Source: Streptomyces abikoensis
GTDB lineage: Bacteria > Actinomycetota > Actinomycetes > Streptomycetales > Streptomycetaceae
Assembly (NCBI RefSeq): GCF_014648775.1
Contig: NZ_BMRT01000010.1
Location: 124,001-188,000, forward strand
DNA: 64,000 bases
Reading direction: 5' to 3'
The position numbers and the translations under genes were made by a program. Positions 22,194-30,658 of the stretch are shown here, piece after piece (positions within the stretch are counted from its first letter, which is position 1; every line of letters begins with the position of its first letter). Under the pieces are notes generated by a model. It saw only the letters and a list, made by a program, of their open reading frames with translations, was not told where the DNA came from and did no database searches.

Positions 22194-24677
22194 CTATTCG
22201 TTGGCGATTTCCTCGATGACGGTCGCTCCGAGCTCGCGCACGATCAGGTCGTGGCCGGTCAGGGCGGTGTCGTCGAGATCCGGGTCGTCCTCGGCGGGGA
22301 TGTCGTCCTCGGGGGCGACGGGCGGGGCCTCGGGCTCGGCGGCGGCGCCGTACCGCTGTGCGGGGCCGGAGGGGGATGCCGGGGCGGCGGCCGAGTGTGC
22401 CGGGGTGGCCTGGGTGGGGGATGCGGCCTGCTGCGGGGGCGCGGCCGGGGCGGGGGCCTGGGCCGCGGGGGCCGCCTGGGGGCGGGCGTAGGCGGGGGTC
22501 GGGGGGGCGGCGGGGGCGCCGCCGTAGCCGCCACCACCGCTGTAGCCGGTGGAGCCGCCGCCGAAGCCGCCGGAGCCGCCGCCGGGCGGGTTGGCGCCGC
22601 CGGAGGGGTCGACGATGAGCTCGGTCTTCCACTGGAGACCGAGATCGCCGAGGGCCTGCCGCAGGACGTCCTCACTGCCGCTGTTGGCGAAGCTGTCGCG
22701 CGCGCCGGCGTTGGAGAAGCCGACCTGGAGCGTGATGCCGTCACAGCCGGCGACCTGGGCGTTCTGGCTGAGCAGGATCCAGGTGAAGCGGCGGCGGTTC
22801 TTGACCGCCTCCAGGATGTTGGGCCAGAGCTGACGCGCCTGGGAGGCATCGCCCTGCGGGGCGCCCACGGGCCCGCCCGTGGGCGCGGCGGGGGCGGCGG
22901 GCGCGGCGGGGCTGCCGCCCGTGGGCCAGGCGCCGGCCTGGGGGGCGGAGGGTGCGCCGGGCGCGGCGCTCGTCGGCCACGCACCGGCTTGCGGGGCGCT
23001 CGCGGCCTGCGGGGCGTTCGCGGCCTGGGCGGTGCCGGGCTGCGGAGCGGGAGCCGAGCCGGGTGCGGCGGCGGTCGGCCAGGCGCCGGGCTGCGAGCCG
23101 GGGGCGGCAGGGGCCTGACCCTGGGGCGCGGGAGCGGCAGTCGCCGCGCCGGTACCGGCCGGCCACGCGCCGGCCTGGCCGCCGGAGGCGGCGGGGGCGC
23201 CCGCACCTCCCTGGGCCGGGCCAGCCGCCGGAGCGGCGCCCGTCGGCCAAGCACCAGCACCCGCCTGCGGGCCGCCCGCCGTCGGGCCCTGGCCCTGGGC
23301 GGGCCCCTGCGCCGCCGGAGCGGCGCCCGCCGGGGCGGCGCCGCCACCACCGGCACCGGCGCCCGTCACGGCCGCGCGTGCCGCCGCCGGGCCGGACAGG
23401 CCGGCGGCCGGAGCGGGGGCATGGGCGGGAGCGGGGGCGGGGACGTGGGCGTCCGGCCCCGGGACGTAGCCGACGGCCGTGCCGGGCGGGGCGGGGGTGA
23501 AGGCCGCGGCGGCCGTCGCCGCGCCGCGCTCCAGGCGGTCGAGGCGGGCGCGGACGGACCGTTCGTCGTCGAAGGCGGCGGGCAGCAGGACGCGGGCGCA
23601 GATGAGCTCGAGCTGGAGGCGCGGGGAGGTGGCGCCGCGCATCTCGGTCAGGCCCTCGTTGACCAGGTCGGCGGCGCGGCTGAGCTCGCCGCCGCCGAAG
23701 ACGGACGCCTGGGCCTGCATCCGCTCGACCACATCCGCCGGGGCGTCGATGAGGCCCTTCTCGGCGGCGTCCGGGACGGCGGCGAGGATCACCAGGTCGC
23801 GCAGCCGCTCCAGCAGGTCGGCGACGAAGCGGCGGGGGTCGTTGCCGCCCTCGATGACGCGGTCGACGACCTCGAAGGCCGCGGCGCCGTCACCGGCGGC
23901 GAAGGCGTCCACGACGGCGTCGAGCAGGGAGCCGTCGGTGTAGCCGAGGAGGGACGTGGCCATGGCGTACGTCACACCGTCCTCGGCGGCACCGGCGAGG
24001 AGCTGGTCCATGACGGACATCGAGTCACGCACGGAGCCGGCGCCGGCGCGGACGACCAGCGGGAGGACGCCGTCCTCGACGGGGATCTTCTCCTGCTCGC
24101 AGACCTCGCCCAGGTACTCACGGAGGGTGCCGGGCGGGACGAGCCGGAACGGGTAGTGGTGGGTACGCGAACGGATCGTGCCGATGACCTTCTCGGGCTC
24201 GGTCGTCGCGAAGATGAACTTCAGATGCTCCGGGGGCTCCTCGACGACCTTCAGCAGGGCGTTGAAGCCCGCCGAGGTGACCATGTGGGCCTCGTCGATG
24301 ATGTAGATCTTGTAGCGGCTGCTGGCGGGGCCGAAGAATGCCTTTTCGCGCAGCTCACGGGCGTCGTCCACGCCACCGTGCGAGGCGGCGTCGATCTCGA
24401 TCACGTCGATCGAGCCGCGCCCGTTCCGCGCCAGGTCCTGGCAGGACTGGCACTCCCCGCACGGGGTGGGCGTCGGGCCCTGCTCGCAGTTCAGGCAGCG
24501 GGCGAGGATGCGCGCGCTGGTCGTCTTGCCGCAGCCGCGCGGGCCGCTGAACAGGTACGCGTGGTTGACCCTGTTGTTCCGCAGGGCCTGCTGCAACGGG
24601 GCGGTGACATGCTCTTGCCCGATGACCTCTGCGAAGGACTCGGGGCGGTAGCGGCGGTAGAGCGCGAGGGACGACAC
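22194..24677 (-). CDS. dnaX: DNA polymerase III subunit gamma/tau
   Basis: An 827-residue clamp-loader ATPase. The start is the GTG giving MSSLALYRRYRPESF; the upstream open frame runs into the SRP RNA gene. Walker A is GPRGCGKT (45-52), the zinc module uses Cys64, Cys73, Cys76, Cys79, Walker B is IIDEAH, and the SRC-type arginine finger is TIRSRTHHY. Residues about 410-600 are a very long Ala/Pro/Gly-rich linker containing five GAWPT repeats, before a C-terminal tau-like domain (LWPNILEAVKNRRRFTWILLSQNAQV) and an acidic end. The linker is far longer than in non-actinobacterial tau. Confidence 0.97.
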   Translation of the reverse strand: MSSLALYRRYRPESFAEVIGQEHVTAPLQQALRNNRVNHAYLFSGPRGCGKTTSARILARCLNCEQGPTPTPCGECQSCQDLARNGRGSIDVIEIDAASHGGVDDARELREKAFFGPASSRYKIYIIDEAHMVTSAGFNALLKVVEEPPEHLKFIFATTEPEKVIGTIRSRTHHYPFRLVPPGTLREYLGEVCEQEKIPVEDGVLPLVVRAGAGSVRDSMSVMDQLLAGAAEDGVTYAMATSLLGYTDGSLLDAVVDAFAAGDGAAAFEVVDRVIEGGNDPRRFVADLLERLRDLVILAAVPDAAEKGLIDAPADVVERMQAQASVFGGGELSRAADLVNEGLTEMRGATSPRLQLELICARVLLPAAFDDERSVRARLDRLERGAATAAAAFTPAPPGTAVGYVPGPDAHVPAPAPAHAPAPAAGLSGPAAARAAVTGAGAGGGGAAPAGAAPAAQGPAQGQGPTAGGPQAGAGAWPTGAAPAAGPAQGGAGAPAASGGQAGAWPAGTGAATAAPAPQGQAPAAPGSQPGAWPTAAAPGSAPAPQPGTAQAANAPQAASAPQAGAWPTSAAPGAPSAPQAGAWPTGGSPAAPAAPAAPTGGPVGAPQGDASQARQLWPNILEAVKNRRRFTWILLSQNAQVAGCDGITLQVGFSNAGARDSFANSGSEDVLRQALGDLGLQWKTELIVDPSGGANPPGGGSGGFGGGSTGYSGGGGYGGAPAAPPTPAYARPQAAPAAQAPAPAAPPQQAASPTQATPAHSAAAPASPSGPAQRYGAAAEPEAPPVAPEDDIPAEDDPDLDDTALTGHDLIVRELGATVIEEIANE
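22915..23265. repeat. GAWPT-encoding tandem repeats in the dnaX linker
   Basis: On the minus strand five copies of a unit encoding GAWP(T/A) followed by Ala/Pro-rich residues occur at irregular ~60-90 base intervals. They are recognisable on the plus strand as recurring GGCCAGGCGCC blocks. Confidence 0.75.
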
Positions 24678-24791
24678 ACCTACGACGATATCGGGCCCCA
24701 CTGACAAGTGGCCTCCGTCACAGATCCCCCGGCCCGCACCCAGGGGCGCACCCGGGCCGTGCCGGCCCGCAGGAGCCCGGAAAACACAAGG

Positions 24792-24877
24792 GCCCCTCAC
24801 GCACCCGCCAGAGCCCACTTACCCTTGCTGCCTTCCGGCCCTGGGGGAGTTGGGTGAGATAGCGCCACGTGAGGGGC
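24792..24877 (-). ncRNA. ffs: Signal recognition particle 4.5S RNA
   Basis: The minus strand contains the conserved SRP domain IV loop AGGGCCGGAAGGCAGCAAGG, with the GGAA tetraloop and the asymmetric AGCAA internal loop bound by Ffh. The terminal arms GCCCCTCAC and GTGAGGGGC pair perfectly, giving an 86-base hairpin of typical actinobacterial length. It lies directly upstream of dnaX, the usual place in Streptomyces. Confidence 0.93.
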
Positions 24878-25002
24878 TTGCCCCCAGCGTAGCGGATCGC
24901 CGGGGGTGCTCGGCCACTCCTCGCCCCCTCCCCACGCGCCCGGACCCCCTCCCGGGAGCACGTGTTCGCGAGCACCCCTCAGAGTCTTGTATTGTTTGCG
25001 GC

Positions 25003-25090
25003 GGAGGATTCGCCTAGAGGCCTAGGGCGCACGCTTGGAAAGCGTGTTGGGGGCAACCCCTCACGAGTTCGAATCTCGTATCCTCCGCCA
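25003..25090 (+). tRNA. tRNA-Ser(GGA)
   Basis: A full class-II tRNA with acceptor GGAGGAT/ATCCTCC, anticodon loop TTGGAAA (anticodon GGA), long variable arm TTGGGGGCAACCCC, T arm with GTTCGAATC, discriminator G and encoded CCA. Confidence 0.97.
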
Positions 25091-25110
25091 GTGCCTCACC
25101 GGGCACTACC

Positions 25111-25144
25111 GAAGGCCCCGACCGGGAAACCGGCCGGGGCCTTC
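25111..25144. terminator. Terminator after tRNA-Ser(GGA)
   Basis: GAAGGCCCCG-A-CCGG, GAAA loop, CCGG-C-CGGGGCCTTC: a 14-bp stem with one mismatch, about 20 bases after the tRNA end. Confidence 0.8.
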
Positions 25145-25148
25145 GGCG

Positions 25149-25172
25149 TTCTGGTCGCAGTTCTGGTTGCAG
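25149..25172 (+). repeat. Tandem 12-mer at left edge of MFS island
   Basis: Two consecutive copies of TTCTGGTYGCAG just after the tRNA terminator. A similar tandem pair occurs at 30387-30410 in the same orientation, bracketing the duplicated MFS block. Confidence 0.6.
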
Positions 25173-25587
25173 TTCCGCCCTCGGACCTGGACCTGGGGGG
25201 CGGAGATCCTGCGCCGGCCGCATGGGCAGCGGGGACCCGAGGGCGAGCACCAGGCAGGGAGAGCCGTGCCGGTCCTCCACTCCGGCCGGTGGCCAGATAA
25301 ATGGATTGCGACTTCTGCTGCCACGTGAGTAGCGTGATCAGCGTCACGGAGCCATGTGCTCCAGTCGCACATGTCACGAGGTGATGACTTATCTCCCAGG
25401 CCTGACAGCCGCTTGTCCTGAGGCTTGACCCCCCTGCCCTTCCCTGGCAGCGCGCGGTCGCCTCAGCAGCGGCGTACCCATCGGCCTGGGCGTCGTCGTA
25501 CCCATTTCTTCCTGTCACCGCAGTGAGCGGGACGGGCACGCCTGGCCTGCCCTTTTCCCATTCTGCCCCCAGAACAGGAACTGCTCC
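25173..25587. other. Leader/intergenic region of first MFS gene with gene remnant
   Basis: No intact gene. The part from about 25374 to the MFS start aligns by eye with the DNA upstream of the second MFS gene (28610-28831). It includes an in-frame remnant reading HEVMTYLPG, matching the C-terminus of the protein encoded at 28194-28682. It looks like a duplicated, partly decayed block. Confidence 0.55.
25374..25402 (+). repeat. 29-bp direct repeat, copy 1
   Basis: Identical to 28610-28638. Both copies lie about 190-215 bases upstream of a DHA2 MFS start codon and are better conserved than the DNA around them. The motif begins TCACGAGGTGATGACTTATC. Confidence 0.8.
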
Positions 25588-27042
25588 GTGTCCGCCGACA
25601 CCGACCATTCCCCGCTCCTCTCCGCCTCCCCCGAGAGCCGCACATCCCGCGGCCGCACCATCACGCTCGTCGTCGTCCTGGTCGCCGAGCTGATGAACGC
25701 CCTCGACGGCTCCGTCGTCTACACGGCCTTGCCTTCCATCCAGAGCGACACCGGTGCCTCCACCGCTGCCGTGCAGTGGATCCACGCCGCCTACGCCCTG
25801 ACCTTCGCCCTCGGGCTGATCACCGGCGGCCGTCTCGGTGATCTCTACGGCCGCAAGCGGGTCTTCCTGCTCGGAACCGGTGTCTTCACCGCGGCGTCGC
25901 TGCTCTGCGGCCTCGCCGGCACCCCGGGCCTGCTGATCACCGCCCGCGTCGTCCAAGGCGGTGCAGCGGCGGTCATGATCCCGCAGGTCCTGGCGACCCT
26001 GCACGTCACCTTCGACGAGGGATCCCGGGCCAAGGCATTCAGCCTGTACGGCACCATCATGTCGCTGGGCAGCGTCGCCGGACCGGTCCTCGGAGGCGTC
26101 GTCACCGGCGCTGACCTCTTCGGCCTCGGATGGCGCCCGATCTTCCTGATCAACCTGCCCATCGGCCTGGCGGCCGTGCTCCTCGGCCTGCGTCATCTCC
26201 CCGAGTCCCGGGACCGTGACGGCCGGCGTCTGGACGTCGTGGGCGTGGCTCTGTCCGGCCTGGGCCTGCTGCTGATCGCCTGGCCCCTCACTGTCGGCGG
26301 CGAACACCACTGGCCCGTCTGGAGTTTGGTCATGCCGGTGGCGGGCCTGGTGATCCTGGTCGTCTTCGTGCTCCAGCAGCGGGCCAGGACCGTACGGGGC
26401 GGCGCCCCGCTGGTCGTCATCGCACTGTTCAAGGACAGGGCCTTCAACGCCGGCCTGGCCGCGCAGTTCGTCTTCGGGTTGCTGTCCGGGGTGTTCTTCC
26501 TGACCTGGACCTTGTTCCTGCAGGACGGCCTCGCCCTGACCCCTGGGCAGGCGGCCCTGGGCTTCGTGGCGGCCTCCGTCGGTGAAATAGGCGGTGCCTG
26601 GCTGGTGATGAGCCTGGCCGCTCGCCTGGGCCGCCGGGCCCCGCAGGCCGGGGCCCTGCTGGCCGCTGCCTCGCTGGGTGGCTATGCGTGGCTGATCGCG
26701 GACCAGGGCACCGGTCTGTCCTTGGCGCCGGCCGTGGCGCCGATGCTCCTGGTAGGGCTCGGCCTCGGCATGGTCGGTGCCGCACTGGCCGACATGACGC
26801 TCAGTCGGGTGGACGGCGACCACGCCGGTTCCGCGTCAGGGGTCTTCAACACCTCGACCCAGCTCGGCATCGCTCTGGGCACGGCACTGACCACCGTGGT
26901 GTTCTTCGCCCACTCCCCGGCGGGCAGCCGGGGAACCGCGGTCACCACAGCGTTCACCGGAACGATCTGGTACGTCATCGGCGCCATGCTGGCGCTGTGG
27001 GCCCTCATGCTCCTGCTGCCCAAGCGCCGCCCCGCAAGCTGA
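25588..27042 (+). CDS. MFS transporter, DHA2 family (14-TM drug exporter), copy 1
   Basis: A 484-residue proton-driven exporter. The GTG start has AGGA eight bases upstream. The N-terminal cytoplasmic tail ends at RTITLVVVLVAELMNALDGSVVYTALPSI, with the membrane-embedded D of TM1 characteristic of DHA2 proteins. Motif A is GRLGDLYGRKR, and motif C-like glycines are in MSLGSVAGPVLGGVVTG. Fourteen hydrophobic segments can be traced to the C-terminus at LWALMLLLPKRR. It is a close paralogue of the gene at 28832 and is followed by a LuxR-type regulator. Substrate unknown. Confidence 0.93.
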   Translation: MSADTDHSPLLSASPESRTSRGRTITLVVVLVAELMNALDGSVVYTALPSIQSDTGASTAAVQWIHAAYALTFALGLITGGRLGDLYGRKRVFLLGTGVFTAASLLCGLAGTPGLLITARVVQGGAAAVMIPQVLATLHVTFDEGSRAKAFSLYGTIMSLGSVAGPVLGGVVTGADLFGLGWRPIFLINLPIGLAAVLLGLRHLPESRDRDGRRLDVVGVALSGLGLLLIAWPLTVGGEHHWPVWSLVMPVAGLVILVVFVLQQRARTVRGGAPLVVIALFKDRAFNAGLAAQFVFGLLSGVFFLTWTLFLQDGLALTPGQAALGFVAASVGEIGGAWLVMSLAARLGRRAPQAGALLAAASLGGYAWLIADQGTGLSLAPAVAPMLLVGLGLGMVGAALADMTLSRVDGDHAGSASGVFNTSTQLGIALGTALTTVVFFAHSPAGSRGTAVTTAFTGTIWYVIGAMLALWALMLLLPKRRPAS

Positions 27043-27118
27043 ACTCCGGGCTGGACCGGGCTGGTCGGCCGCCACGCCCTACCGGCCGACACGTCTTTCG
27101 AAGAGGAACACCACCGCC

Positions 27119-27724
27119 ATGATCCGAGTGCTGATCGCCGACGGCCTGCGACTGCCGCGCGAAGCACTGTCCGCCGTGCTTTCGTCCGAGCCCGGCATGC
27201 ACGTGGTCTCGCAGGTACCGCGCGGCGACGCGGTGGTGCCGAGCGCGCTGCGTACCCTTCCGGACGTGGCTCTGCTGGACGCCGGCCTCCCGGGACTGGA
27301 CGGGGTCACGGCCGCGGCACAGCTCAAAGCTGCCCTGCCCTCCTGCCGCGTCGTCATCGTGACCCCTCCGGAGCGGCCCGGCTCCCTCAGGACTGCCCTC
27401 GGCACCGGGGTGGACGGGGTCCTGGGCAAAGGCTTGTCGGTCAAAGAGCTGGCGGAGACGGTCCGCAAGGTGGCCCGCGGCGAGCGGATCCTGGATCCGC
27501 AGCTCGTCACCGACGCCCTGCACGCCCCCGGCAACCCGCTCAGCCGGCGCGACATCGACATCCTCCGCCTGGCCGCGCAGGGGCACACCCCCGCAGAAAT
27601 CGCCGAGGTCCTGCACCTCTCGCCAGGCACGGTCCGCAACAACCTGGCCGCGATCAACCGCAAGGTCGGAACCCGCAACCGCATCGAGACGATACGTACG
27701 GCTTCCGCCCGGGGCTGGATCTGA
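27119..27724 (+). CDS. LuxR/NarL-type response regulator, degenerate receiver
   Basis: A 201-residue protein. The receiver-like domain (1-120) keeps an Asp in VALLDAGLPGLDG and the conserved Lys in VLGKGLS. The N-terminal acidic pair is reduced to one (LIADGLRLPREAL), so phosphorylation may be weak or absent. The C-terminal LuxR helix-turn-helix is intact (NPLSRRDIDILRLAAQGHTPAEIAEVLHLSPGTVRNNLAAINRKV). No sensor kinase is adjacent. GAGGAA precedes the ATG. Its place between two paralogous exporters suggests it controls them. Confidence 0.88.
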   Translation: MIRVLIADGLRLPREALSAVLSSEPGMHVVSQVPRGDAVVPSALRTLPDVALLDAGLPGLDGVTAAAQLKAALPSCRVVIVTPPERPGSLRTALGTGVDGVLGKGLSVKELAETVRKVARGERILDPQLVTDALHAPGNPLSRRDIDILRLAAQGHTPAEIAEVLHLSPGTVRNNLAAINRKVGTRNRIETIRTASARGWI

Positions 27725-27744
27725 CGCCCACGGCGGGTCTGCGG

Positions 27745-27780
27745 GTCGGGGCGCCGTGCAACGCCGTACGGCGCCCCGAC
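27745..27780. terminator. Terminator after LuxR gene
   Basis: A perfect 13-bp GC-rich stem (GTCGGGGCGCCGT/ACGGCGCCCCGAC) with a ten-base loop, about 20 bases past the stop codon. Confidence 0.8.
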
Positions 27781-27933
27781 GGAAGTGCAATCTGCACGGA
27801 AAGCAATGCAGTTCGCCCTCGATTCGGGGATTTCCGCGGTAACCACGGACACGCCTGACACCCTCGTTCAGCGAAGCACGTGACCAGCAAAGGAACGAGC
27901 GGTGATCAAATGCGCCGCAGACCGGGAGATGCA

Positions 27934-28158
27934 GTGTCCAGTCGATGTGATGTATGCGGAAAGCAGCCGGGCTTCGGAAAGCGTGTGGCACGCGCCGGGC
28001 TCCGTGCCCAGGTTCGGCACGTGAAGGGGCGGTCGACTCGCCGATTCAATCCGAACATCCAGCCGGTGCGGGCCGTCAAGGACGGCACGCCTGTCCGCAT
28101 GAAGGTGTGCACTTCTTGCATAAAAAAGGGAAAGGTGGAGCGCCGCGTCTCGGTGTAG
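27934..28158 (+). CDS. rpmB: 50S ribosomal protein L28 (cysteine-containing form)
   Basis: A 74-residue protein starting at the GTG with GGGAG upstream. It has the L28 signature MSSRCDVCGKQPGFGKRV, RSTRRFNPNIQPVR and VKVCTSCIKKGKVER (here RMKVCTSC). Both CxxC pairs are kept, so it is the zinc-binding (C+) type, unlike the Cys-free paralogues that Zur usually derepresses. It is isolated from other ribosomal genes and embedded in the MFS island, so it is probably an extra copy. In-frame DNA upstream is not L28-like. Confidence 0.88.
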   Translation: MSSRCDVCGKQPGFGKRVARAGLRAQVRHVKGRSTRRFNPNIQPVRAVKDGTPVRMKVCTSCIKKGKVERRVSV

Positions 28159-28193
28159 GTCTCCCGAGGCAGCGGTCCGGCGGCCTCAAGAAG

Positions 28194-28682
28194 ATGGCCC
28201 GTATTCACCATGCGGGTATGGGCATGCGGCGCCAACGTCGCCCCGAGCGGGACGAGTTCCCTTGCCTGGACTGCGGCTTCCTGACCGCACCTCTTGACGG
28301 TCCGGACGAGTGGTACATGGTGCATGACAGCGTATGGCAATGCGCCGGTATCGCGGAGGACAGCGTCCTTTGCGTCGGTTGCCTTGAGGCCCGGCTCGAT
28401 CGCCGACTGCTGCACACGGATTTCACACCCGTCGCTCTCAACGACCCGGATTACGGTCACCACAGCGAACGATTGCTCAGCCGCTTGCGACCCAGGGCTG
28501 CGGCAGGGCGGGCGAGGACAGAGCGGTCGGAAAATGAGTTTGCACAGACTGGCGCCGACCGTACTCTGGACGACTGCGAAGCGCGTCCGCGCTTCGTCCG
28601 TGTTGTGTTTCACGAGGTGATGACTTATCTCCCAGGCCCTGTAGCCGCTCGTCTTGAGGCGCTCTTTCCGGCTGTCCGCTGA
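28194..28682 (+). CDS. Zinc-ribbon-like hypothetical protein
   Basis: A 162-residue protein starting at MARIHHAGMGMRRQRRPERDEFPCLDCGFLTAPLDGPDEWYMVHDSVWQCAGI, then SVLCVGCLEARLDRRLLHTDFTPVALNDP. CLDC and CVGC could bind a metal; EWYMVHD.VW and LCVGCLE are recognisable signatures of a conserved streptomycete family of unknown function. The C-terminus (FHEVMTYLPGPVAARLEALF) lies in the 29-bp repeat also present upstream of the first MFS gene, where only a remnant of this ORF remains. It starts 35 bases after L28. Confidence 0.7.
   Translation: MARIHHAGMGMRRQRRPERDEFPCLDCGFLTAPLDGPDEWYMVHDSVWQCAGIAEDSVLCVGCLEARLDRRLLHTDFTPVALNDPDYGHHSERLLSRLRPRAAAGRARTERSENEFAQTGADRTLDDCEARPRFVRVVFHEVMTYLPGPVAARLEALFPAVR
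28610..28638 (+). repeat. 29-bp direct repeat, copy 2
   Basis: Exact copy of 25374-25402, here inside the 3' end of the zinc-ribbon gene and about 195 bases ahead of the second MFS start. Confidence 0.8.
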
Positions 28683-28831
28683 AGCGGGCTTCCGACGCAT
28701 GCCTCGACGGTGGTGCACCCGATGGCCTGGGCTTCGTCATACCCTTTTCCGCTCCTGCTCGCAGCGGGCGTACGGGCATGCCCGGGCTTGCCCCTCAACC
28801 CCTCCCCATGCGAACAGGAATTGTTGTTTCC

Positions 28832-30277
28832 GTGTCCACCGACACCCATACCTCCGGCCGGCCGCGCTCCGGCGCCGGGCCGGGCCGCGCCCGCACCGTC
28901 ACCTTGGTCGTGGTGCTGATCGCGGAGCTGATGAACGCGCTGGACGGCTCGATCGTCTACACCGCGCTGCCGTCGATCCAGGCCGACACCGGTGCCTCCA
29001 GCGCCGCGACGCAGTGGATCCCGGCCGCGTACACCCTCACCTTCGCCCTTGCTCTGATCACCGGCGGCCGCCTGGGTGACTTCTACGGCCGTAAGCGGAT
29101 CTTCCTCGTCGGCACAGGTGTGTTCACCCTGGCATCGCTGCTGTGCGGCATCGCCACCGGCCCGGAATTGCTGATCGCCGCCCGGGCCCTTCAGGGCGCG
29201 GCCGCCGCGGCGATGGTGCCGCAGGTCCTAGCCACGATCCACGTCACCTTCGACGGGGAATCGCGGGCCAAGGCGTTCGGCCTCTACGGGATGATCATGT
29301 CGCTCGGCGGTGTCCTCGGCCCCGTCCTGGGAGCCGTCCTGACCGGTGCCGATCTCTTCGGCCTCGGCTGGCGGCCGATCTTCCTGATCAATCTGCCGGT
29401 CGGCCTGGCCACCGTCCTGCTCGGCCTCCGGTGCATACCGGAGACCCGTGACCAGCAGGCCCGCCGCCTGGACCCCCTGGGCATGGCCCTCTCCAGCCTG
29501 GGGCTGCTGCTGATCGCCTACCCGCTCACCGTCGGCGGCGAGCAGCACTGGCCGGCCTGGAGCTTCGCCATGCTGGCCGCAGGGGCCGTCGTGCTGGGCG
29601 TTTTCGTGGCCCAGCAGCGGGCGAAGGCCGCCAAGGACGGCTCGGCGCTGGTCGCGCTGTCCCTGTTCCGGGGCAAGGCGTTCGCCGGCGGGCTGGCCGC
29701 CCAGCTGGTCTTCGGACTGGTCTCCGGCGTGTTCCTCCTGACCTGGACCCTGTTCATGCAGGAGGGACTGGGCTTTTCTCCGGCGCAGTTCGCTCCGGGG
29801 TCGATCGCCGTCTCGATCGGCGGTATGACCGGTGCCATGCTCGCCTCGAAGATGGCGGCGCGTCAGGCCCGGCGCGTCCCGCAGGCGGGTGCCGTGCTCG
29901 TCGCGGTCACCCTGGTCGGCTACCACCTGCTGATCACCGCCCAGGGCACGGGTCTGCCGTTCGCGGCCGCCGTTGCCCCGATGATCCTCTTCGGGGCCGG
30001 CTTCGGCATGGTCGGCGCCGGGCTCGCCGGCCTGGCGCTCGGCCAGGTGGGACACGAGGACGCGGGGTCCGCGTCCGGGCTGTTCAACACCGCGATGCAG
30101 CTCGGCACCGCCCTGGGCATCGCCGCGGCCTCCGTGGTGTTCTTCACCCACGCCCCGGCCGGCAGCCACGGCACCACCGTGACCAGCGCCTTCGCGGGCA
30201 CCATCTGGTACGTCACCGGAGCCCTGGCAGTGATGTGGGCCCTGATGTTCCTGCTGCCCCGCCGGACACGCGCCTGA
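28832..30277 (+). CDS. MFS transporter, DHA2 family (14-TM drug exporter), copy 2
   Basis: A 481-residue paralogue of the gene at 25588, with the same TM1 (VTLVVVLIAELMNALDGSIVYTALPSI), motif A (GRLGDFYGRKR) and C-terminal FLLPRRTRA. The GTG aligned with copy 1 is used; an ATG eight codons earlier is possible. DNA similarity extends about 200 bases upstream, so the promoter region was duplicated as well. Amino-acid differences are spread through loops and helices, which suggests the copies have had time to diverge in substrate. A terminator hairpin follows at once. Confidence 0.92.
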   Translation: MSTDTHTSGRPRSGAGPGRARTVTLVVVLIAELMNALDGSIVYTALPSIQADTGASSAATQWIPAAYTLTFALALITGGRLGDFYGRKRIFLVGTGVFTLASLLCGIATGPELLIAARALQGAAAAAMVPQVLATIHVTFDGESRAKAFGLYGMIMSLGGVLGPVLGAVLTGADLFGLGWRPIFLINLPVGLATVLLGLRCIPETRDQQARRLDPLGMALSSLGLLLIAYPLTVGGEQHWPAWSFAMLAAGAVVLGVFVAQQRAKAAKDGSALVALSLFRGKAFAGGLAAQLVFGLVSGVFLLTWTLFMQEGLGFSPAQFAPGSIAVSIGGMTGAMLASKMAARQARRVPQAGAVLVAVTLVGYHLLITAQGTGLPFAAAVAPMILFGAGFGMVGAGLAGLALGQVGHEDAGSASGLFNTAMQLGTALGIAAASVVFFTHAPAGSHGTTVTSAFAGTIWYVTGALAVMWALMFLLPRRTRA

Positions 30278-30280
30278 CCA

Positions 30281-30319
30281 CCCGGTGCCCCCTCTGCCAT
30301 CCGCAGATGGGGCACCGGG
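30281..30319. terminator. Terminator after second MFS gene
   Basis: CCCGGTGCCCC pairs with GGGGCACCGGG across a 17-base loop immediately after the stop codon. Confidence 0.75.
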
Positions 30320-30386
30320 ACACAAGCGCGCCTCCGGGGTCTGGGACCAGCCGCCGGAACCTGCGCGCTGAGCCCGTCGGACGTGC

Positions 30387-30410
30387 CCTGGTTGCGGTTT
30401 TGGTTGCGGT
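30387..30410 (+). repeat. Tandem 12-mer at right edge of MFS island
   Basis: CCTGGTTGCGGT followed by TTTGGTTGCGGT, similar to and in the same orientation as the pair at 25149-25172. They may be recombinase arm-type sites or remnants of a mobile element end. The 175 bases to the Zur box show no gene. Confidence 0.55.
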
Positions 30411-30594
30411 TGCACCGAGTCCCTGCCATGAGGAGCGGCCGCCCCGGTCAGCCCGCGAGGGAGGGCGACAGCCCCGGCATGCCGTGCCGGCAGTCCAGCG
30501 AGGCGCGCCGGCATGCCACCCGACGCCGGCGCCCGCGGTACGGAGTCGCAGCACAGGGGCGCAGGCGCCGCCAGGGCCGCCCAGGACACACTGT

Positions 30595-30615
30595 TGGTAA
30601 CGGTTTCCGTTTTCA
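30595..30615. promoter_or_regulatory. Zur-box-like operator
   Basis: A 21-bp dyad: TGGTAACGG, TTT, CCGTTTTCA, with seven of nine positions symmetric, 44 bases before the L32 start and overlapping a likely promoter (CATATAG follows). The layout matches Streptomyces Zur sites (TGAAAAYGR...YCRTTTTCA type). Confidence 0.7.
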
Positions 30616-30658
30616 TATAGCGTGGCGGCACGCACCCGACGACGGAGGTCCCGTTCCC

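Noticed and set aside
22032..24704. 890-residue plus-strand open frame across dnaX
   Set aside because: It is the complement of dnaX, Gly/Arg/Ala-rich without any domain, and overlaps the conserved clamp-loader gene. It is an artefact of high GC.
27934..28158. Calling the L28 gene a Zur-regulated C- paralogue
   Set aside because: Both CxxC pairs are present and no Zur-like dyad was found upstream.
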